From: Hyposmocoma kahamanoa
Lineage: Eukaryota; Arthropoda; Insecta; Lepidoptera; Cosmopterigidae
Direction: 5' to 3'
Assembly (NCBI RefSeq): GCF_003589595.1
Contig: NW_020654748.1
Location: 2,622,173 to 2,686,172 of the forward strand
DNA: 64,000 bases
The notes beneath the pieces were generated by a model, which worked only from the letters and a program-made list of their open reading frames with translations, made no database searches and was not told the DNA's origin. The number at the start of each line of letters is the position of its first letter. The stretch's first letter is position 1. Below are positions 40,701-49,700 of this stretch, piece by piece. The position numbers and the translations under genes are program-made.

Positions 40701-43700
40701 AGACTGTTGGATGGATTCCAAAAGCGCCACTGTCGTTATAATTGGTGTTCTTTGTCACTTGAAAGAAAGAACTTTGAAAATACACTTTGGGATCGGACAT
40801 GTGAAACAGCTCTGAGTCATGTGTGAAGTTTATTTCAGAGAGGAGGGTGGAATCTTTCTGAGTGTGTTGATTACTTTGTTGGCATTCTATATTAGTTGAA
40901 ATTTTTTACAATTTCAATTTTTCTAAATTTTTTTCTGCAATTAAATTTCTGCAAATTGTGGAAATAATTAAATTTTATATGTAATGAGTCTGCAAACAGA
41001 CACTCAGGTACAAGAACCGGAGAATGATACGTACCGTATCGAGCAATGCCGCTTTCTGCATTTATGCCGGAAGACATCTCATTATTATTATTATTATTAA
41101 TTAATAGCTTCACCAGACCGCTATTTCGGCTGTAGGCACGTTTGTTGAAATACTAGTCCATCTGACATTTTAAGATGGTTCTAATACTGTCGTGGGTGTG
41201 GCGATAACAGCTCACAAAATTTTTAAACGGAATCGGATGAATAATAATGGAAAAAATCTATAAATTAATATTTGTTACACTACAAACAAATATTAATTTA
41301 TAGATTTTTCCACATTTTTAAGGAATTCCCACAACGATATAACTTAGGCCTTTTCAAGGCGAGAGTGAATAGACATTATTTATGTGTGATGCATGCTCCA
41401 TAGACGATGTCATCGAAACGTTCCATCAGGTGAGATGGAGGTCAAGATTTTTATAGATAAGAAGATGAATCAAACTGCATAAATTGCAGATACTCTGAAT
41501 TCAAATTTTGAATACTTATGTGGTAAGTTCAAGTTACAATACGTTATAATAACATGGATTGTAAATGGGAAGTTGCATAATTTTTTTTTGCTAATAAAAA
41601 GTGACGGTGCTTTTGGTGAAGCAACTTCACTTACCTCCGCAAATGACGTCAGCCAAATTAGTCTGCACACACTGATGCGTGACGGCACCGTCTCTCACTG
41701 TGGTGATTTCTCCGTACAGCTGATGTAGAGCCTCCTGGTCAGACATCAGGATGGTGCGCGGGGAAGGGCACTCGTCTTCGATTCCGTTGTGATGACGGGA
41801 AGATGACCGTGATCGGGATCTGCGACGTCTGGAAAGAAAACGTTGTTTCAGAACTTGGTAGCAGGAGAGCTAGTAGTGAAAAAGTTTGTCCAAGGAAGTA
41901 CTAAGACCCTACCTATTTCTGCCACCAAGCGGTTTTGTAAGCATTACTGCGCTGGTGTAATTACAGGCACATGGGACTTTTCAACTTATGTTTCAGGGTG
42001 ACGGGCGCAGTGGCAGTGCCCTTCAAATCTTTGCGATTTAAAGCTCTAAGAGCCTACGTGTATTTTAAAACAAGCCGTCATTTGCGCGTACACGCACCGC
42101 AGACGCACTATAGTGTATCGATTCAAATAAGAAGCTTATGTACTCCACTGGAGTCTACACTTAGCGTTTCATGTAGTTGCTACATTGCAAGAAAAACTAT
42201 CTCTTATCATCAGAGATTATAATATACGCCGTGTATATGGTTCTTAGTGGTACTGCAATTGTCTTGGACAGGCGTGTCGCTTACCACCAGGCGCACTTTT
42301 TGTTTGCATGATGTATTTAAATAATTTACATGCAAATAGTCGAACTTTCAAGTGTTAAACATAGAAGCTAATGACAACAAAAAATTGTTTGCGTTAAATT
42401 TTTTCGAGAAATCCGATAGCAAAGTTTAAAATTGATTTGTAATTGATGTTGTTCTAAACCAATGACAAGCAAATGAGCTAACAATTTATCGTAATGATAA
42501 AGCAGTTATAAATTACACGTTCATTTACATCTTTTTTTTTGTAGCTATAAGGAGAAAACAGATTGCAACTTTTCAATTATAGTAAAGAGAAAATAATCAT
42601 AAACGTAGTTCAGTACTAGTAACATAGACTTATTTGTATAGCGTGACACAAGGCATAGTCCTAGACCCTTTTGTTTATAACCACTGCTCACTTTAATTCC
42701 ATTGAGACTCCTCTGAGATTATTTTGCATAGTGTGTCAGTGGAGTGGCAGTGGTGGCAGTGGTGGCAGTGATGGCATTCATTCATAGTCATTTTCGCAGC
42801 ATTAGAGCTCTTTACGAAAAAGTTAATCTAGGGAAGTACTACCACCTATTTCTGCTCCCAAACATTAGTGTGAGCGTTACTGTGTTCCGGTTTCGAAAGG
42901 TAAAGGTCTCGATGTTGGAACAATATTACTCCTCCTATCCGTAACAGCGTCACAAAAACTGCCTCCGTGGTCGAACGGTTACCATGCCGGACTGCCACGC
43001 AGAGGTCTCAGGTTCGATTCCCGGGCCGGGAGAAATATTTGTATGACCTACATTTATTTCTTTCGTGAGTTTGGGTGTAATTTGTGGTTGTCTATGTGTG
43101 TGTCCATGGCACCCGCGACACAGGGTTTCCCTAGTGCGGGGCTATGTTGAGTGTGTGCGTTATTACTATTAAAAAAAATAACTTTCAAGCAGAAGCTGCA
43201 GGAGTATCTTTTAAATATGCAGAAATTGGAAATATGAGTGGCTAAGGTGTTTGAAAAAAATAAATAAATATAATAAAATATAAAGATATTTATTTCTCCA
43301 CAAAACATAAAGAACACAATACTTAAAAAACGAATAGAAAAAAAAANNNNNNNNNNNNNNNNNNNNNNNNNNNNNNNNNNNNNNNNNNNNNNNNNNNNNN
43401 NNNNNNNNNNNNNNNNNNNNNNNNNNNNNNNNNNNNNNNNNNNNNNNNNNNNNNNNNNNNNNNNNNNNNNNNNNNNNNNNNNNNNNNNNNNNNNNNNNNN
43501 NNNNNNNNNNNNNNNNNNNNNNNNNNNNNNNNNNNNNNNNNNNNNNNNNNNNNNNNNNNNNNNNNNNNNNNNNNNNNNNNNNNNNNNNNNNNNNNNNNNN
43601 NNNNNNNNNNNNNNNNNNNNNNNNNNNNNNNNNNNNNNNNNNNNNNNNNNNNNNNNNNNNNNNNNNNNNNNNNNNNNNNNNNNNNNNNNNNNNNNNNNNN

Positions 43701-46700
43701 NNNNNNNNNNNNNNNNNNNNNNNNNNNNNNNNNNNNNNNNNNNNNNTTACAAAATGAATCACCCAAGAAGAATAATTTTGTGAATGATTGCAAAAAGTCA
43801 AAACAAGTGTCTGGTTACAAAACAAACAAACAATTGCGTAAACAATTACCTACATTACGGAGTACGACCTTGTCTCACCATCGCGATTCAACGGACGCGA
43901 GATGTGAATGAATGAATTTTATAATTATTTATAGTTTTAAATATACGTAATGTGTATGTTTTGCACCTCTGTAACATTACAAGTACATATAAACAAAGGT
44001 GGGGAAAATAACGGAGTGATAGTTTATACTGGCGTACAGTGACCAAATAAAGAAGAAACTTATAGTGAACAGATAAAAAGAGGTCAAGGAGCTGGCTATG
44101 AAACTTGAGAGGAGGAGGCTATACGCATAACAGCCTGGCTCTCAAATAGGACGATGAAGGTTTTTGTGACAAAGGGACAAAGGTGACATTCTTTTTATGA
44201 TTTTTTTTATGATTGATTGATTTCACACACTATTGTTGCAATACTGCTCTTAACTATAACAAATATCACTGTTACTGCACCGGTCATCCTAAGACATACA
44301 GTTATTAAGCACCATGTGCTTGTAGTTTTAATAGTCTTACCCTTAAAAACTGGAACGCACTAATAATCACACTGCTTGGTGGTAGAAATAGGTACTGTGA
44401 AGATGTTTGATGATGACTTGATAGATAGATAAAGAGTAAAGAAAGAACGAATGCGACCCAGGAAAGGTAAAACATCTAACGTGTATTTGGAAAGTATTGC
44501 AGGAGAGCGATTTAAAATTTTTTTAAGAAACTACTTACGAAACTAATAACAGAAATGAAAGACGAGGTGATAGAGACGAATAGAAGAAGAAGACATACTG
44601 TATCTGTTCCAAAATAATGATACAAAGGAACAAGTGCGAAATCATTATCCTTGTATGATGATTTGTTGTTATTGTAATTTGGCACGTACACATGATCAGT
44701 GATAGGAGAGCGGTAGCTTCTCAGGTCAGAGGTCCACGATTCCAATCTTTGTGTGTGGCATTTGATTGATTTTAATTTCTAAGTTACGTACATTTGTGAA
44801 TGTTTAGTAACAATACCTCTCGCTAATGGTGAAAGAAAATATCGTGATGTAAGCTGTATGGCGAAGATGGTTCACAATCTTTGCAAAACGTGTGAAGGCC
44901 CCAAATCTCGTTGGGTCAGCATGGCAGACCATGGTTTAAACTCTCTCTCTAGAGACTCGAGGCCAGCGGTAGGAACGTACGATTAATGGGTTGATGATGG
45001 CGATGTAACTACTTAAATCAATAGTTTTGAAAACGTATAACGACTCCAACCCACTTTGGGCACCATGTTTAAAAGTGGTAGATTCCAAGTCTTCGAAATC
45101 ATTGGTGAAATTACACCTTAGACTTTTTTCCATCCTCAAAGAATTACAGTCAAATGGGACTTGTCAACTTATGTCTTAGGGTGACAGGCGCAGTGTCAGT
45201 AACCCTTCGGTCTTCGCGATTTAAAGCTCTGAGTGGCACTGCAACTGATATGAACAGGCGTGTAACTTACCACCAGCCACACGACTTGTTCGTCCCGTCA
45301 CTTGATATTATAAAAAAAGCTAATTATACTTGAAATTGTCACATTGATTATACTCTGCTACTCATTCGTAAGGCAGAATCCCCTGAAAATAACGAGTAAA
45401 AAGCTCTCGGGGTCGATATTTGTAACCAAACAATTACAATATTTATTTCAAATATCAGAGACAATCTGCAAGACTATTATATCAGTAGAGCTCCTTGTGA
45501 AAGAATTCGTCCAGGGAAGTACTGCCACCTTACCTAACTGCCGCCAAGCGGTAATGGACTGTACATTTTTTAAATATTTAAACATAAATTGCAACCAATT
45601 ATATTTTAACATCTATCATAACTCACCCACTTCTTATATTGCCATAAAAATAATCTAATTTATTAGCACATCATTAATATTCTACAAAAAAATAAATATA
45701 AACCATTAAAATGATTCAAGTCAACGACTTCCCGCAATAATGTTCATAAAAAATAACTATAAAACTATAAGATGTTGTTACGCGATTTCATTAATTTTTT
45801 GGTAAAAATCCTTAGAAGATTTACCGTTTTCCTTCTTTGTCCTTTGACTGTTAATAGGCAGAAAGTATCCAGTAATTACTTTGCTATTTAAATAGTAGTG
45901 TTTTTAGATACGGGAATTTTTAAGTACGTTAGGTTTTGAATATTTTGGTAGGCAAGAAAGCTGCTAAATAGATGGATTAAAAAATTTATTTTAATTACCA
46001 ATTTTAATGCCATTTTTGCACATATATAATCAATGATTTAATTACTGCGTTCCAGTTTTAAAGGATAGAGGTGCTGGTGAAGTTACAGGCGCGTGGGACT
46101 TGTCAATTTATGTGCCCCTCAAACCTTTGCAAATTAAAGATCTGAGTGGCACTGCAAGTACTGTGGACAAGTGACTTGTTAATCCCGTCACTTATTATAG
46201 TAAAAAAAGCCAAAAGGGTCATTACCATGTATTTTTGTCATCTAAACAGAAGCTGTATAATAAGTATTAACGTATTCTAAACCTTGGTGGAGGATCTACA
46301 TAGCTTCTATAATAGAACGCTACAGGGTAACGTCCTGGGGCCAATTATCTTTAACTCTACCTTGCGACCTTCACCTAAAGTGATTGGAGATCCAGGTTTT
46401 CAATAACATATCAAAATTGAGTCTACACTACACTATATTACAGTTAGTCCCAAATAGCTTAACATTAACGCCTACACCGTATTACACTATTTATTACAAC
46501 TAGTTAGGCAAGTCGGCATAGATCGATTGTTTAAATTTGAACTAAAGAAAATAAATTACTTTAGATACAAATAATAATGCTATAACTATTAAATAAAGAC
46601 TGTGTATTGAGAAATAGGATATTATTGGTAATTACAGTACTTAATTATACTATACATGCAAAGAACTGAAGCCCAATCTACTAAATGTTTTATGGTGAAT

Positions 46701-49700
46701 AGTCATATGCTCAGGGCTCATTGAAAACCTGCGCCACAGTCAATTATGGCCGTGGCATAAGCTGAATGAAGACTTTTTGCGCCACAACCGCACAAATTAC
46801 AATATCAAATTTGTAGTCGTTATATTTTGCTTTTTTCTTAATTTTATGTTGTTTGTTTTTGTTTTTTTTTGTATTTTTTAGTTTGTTTATTAATTCTTTT
46901 TATTTTGTTTTGCTTGTTTAAGTGTCGTCAATCTTTTTTTTATACCTAATTGTTGTTGCAATAAATGTCTATTATTGTATTCTCTTGTACGCTTTGTGCT
47001 GAAGTGTTGAGATCAAACCCTATTCTCTTTCTCTCCCCTACTCTATTTATATTTTAACGGATCGTGATGCTATTTTTGCATTCATAGGAATTATATTCCT
47101 TTAGTGAGTTGGCACACAAATTAAAAAGAACCCAATGCCATTCAATATGGAATTTTGTAAAATGTATCATGTCATGTTCTGTAGCTACGAGATACATACG
47201 GACAACCATTGACTTACAAATAAATGGACGACGGGTCTAATACAAAAACCACGAGAAAAATGTCCCAAGTCAACCTATTCGAAATTTAAATTGTAATGTC
47301 ATCGCAGTATCGCGCTGTCAGTAGAACAAATGAAGACTAAAGCGGAGTTTGTAGCGCTCTGTATACGATTTTAGCGCCTTATAAGTGCGGACACTTTTTA
47401 GCGCGGACGTCCATATAATTGTAAGTCAATGCGGACAACGGCACATCAGACTACACATTTTTGTTCGAAAATCACCTCCAGTGCAACGGAACTAGATACG
47501 TCAATTGAAAAACGTAACTTGATGTGCGTGTGTACATAATTTGCTATGGCAATATTTGTTTGCTGAACGCTTTTGAATGAATGAATGAAATATACGTCAC
47601 CGGTTAAATTTTTTTTTCTTCTTTCCATAAAGGAAAAGGCAAAGGTTTTATATCATACAGCCAAGTCTTAGTACATTATTCTTTTTTGGACATGAAGTTT
47701 AATTATGTTTCTGTAAATATGGCCGCCACAAAGAGGATAGGCAAATTGAGGCGGCGTGCTTGGATTGACTCGGGATTCGTTAAAACGGGCCGATATGGGT
47801 ATTTTAGTTCGAGATTCGTATAATTTTGCGTTTTAATCTTCGATTAAGGCACAATAGCACTATCCTATTCCACTTTAAACTAGATTTCACAAAATAATTG
47901 AAAGTCAAAATAAAAACGACACTTTTCCCTCCAAAAGGTCCAGAGCGAATCTCACCGATTAAAAATGACAATGACAACAAATAAATTATAATTGTAGAGA
48001 TAACTCTACAAGTCTATGGGCATTCCTCATTCAGCCTCATTTCTAAGGAACAAATTCTTTCCAGACAACCTGTAGCTCAAGGTGCTTTAAATACGGTCTG
48101 GTTCAATTAATTTGTTCGACGTGAGCATATCTAAAAAGAAATAAAGAAGCATTTTACTGCAATAAGAACAATTTGCATCAGCCGTTCCAGTGAAACATTC
48201 GGTGAACTGTCTTTAAATTACAATAAAATTGCAATTTTACGGACGGACCGCGACAAAAGGCACTTTGCATGAAATGGCGGCGCAATGTCAAGTTTCGCGC
48301 CAAAATTGGTGCGCGCGCGTCATACGCAGCTCGCGCTCAGTTTTCGTAAGAGGTGCCATTATTGGTCGACGTCCTGTAGTGATGGGACACGCATATTTTA
48401 AAGTCAAAGTCAAAGTCAAACAATGATTTATTCCATAGGTAAAATTTTTACACTTGAAAACGTCATTTTATAAGCTACTGTTCGTTCACTGTGCCGACTT
48501 CCCTGAGAAGAACGAGCAAGAAACTCTAGGGATAGCTCTTTTGAAATAAACTAAATGCTATGGAATACATTTTTACTCATATTTGTGTGGAATCTAGACT
48601 CATGTTGTCTTTCCATACATCTTTATCTAACACGTAATCTACAATTTTGTAATATGACTTTTCAATTAAAATACTTTTAATGTAAGTTTTTAGACTTAGG
48701 AAACTGTAATCTTAATTTATATTCCGGAATCTTATTGTAAAAACGTATACAGTTTCTCATAAAAGAATCGTTTACCTTAGTTAAAGGAAATCGTGGTACC
48801 AGGAGTTTGGACTTAGTTCTAAGGTTAATATTATGGAGTAAGATATTTGTGAGACAGGCAAAATGACAAAAAAATGAAATAAAACTGTTCTAAATTGTAC
48901 AAGATACACATAATACTTTAACCACAAGTTAGTGTCACAATTAATTGGAAACTTTATTTTATTTAGATTTTCATAGTTCCACTGAGCCCATAATTACATT
49001 TTACTCTTAGTACTTATAACATAGCATTGATTAAGTATCAGCCAATCAGAGTAGTGATGGGTACCCATAAAACGATAAAGATAAAATGAACTCATTGCTA
49101 AGCTCCATCTCATCTCCAGCACACCAGCAAGCGGACTGGCACCGCAGCTGAACTGGCGGTAAGAATAAAGAGTAATAAGTATCTGGATCTCCGGTACGAC
49201 TATGTACTTACTGCCTTTGAAGTCGAAACTCTTGGCTTGTAAGGTCCCGGTGCCCGTCACCTTTACAAAATTTTATCCAAAAAATTAACTTATTATATTT
49301 ACTTATTATATATTACTTATTAATTATACTGTCTGGGAAACCCAAGGGCTGGTAGCTACCTTGGTCGACGTATTAGCATAGCCATACAAATAGGGAACGC
49401 TGCATCTTGGACACCTTGCCGTGGGGACCCAATTTTATTCATATTATTTAATTCTAGTTTTAGTAATAGAGGTATTACTACTAAATATTTAGAAGTGTAT
49501 GTAACTTACAACTTAAATTCATAGTTACATGCCACCACAGCTTTTATCAGGTGAGATTGTGGACAAACACCAACATTTATTAAGTTCAGAATAATCTCTG
49601 ACACTGCCAACACTACATCAAGTTCACACAAAACATCTCCCAAACCGCATGAGTCACAACTGTGTCAGACGACTAAATCGCAATAAATATGGACGTCTTG

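Noticed and set aside
43211..43825. 204- and 156-codon minus-strand frames
   Set aside because: They run through the 400-base N gap; no real sequence supports them.
49209..49262. Possible mini-exon on the minus strand with donor GGCA|GTAAGTAC
   Set aside because: Good donor and GC-rich codons, but inserting it between the STOX exons at 50002 and 41828 breaks the phase and gives a stop (GA+G TGA), and its acceptor is poor.
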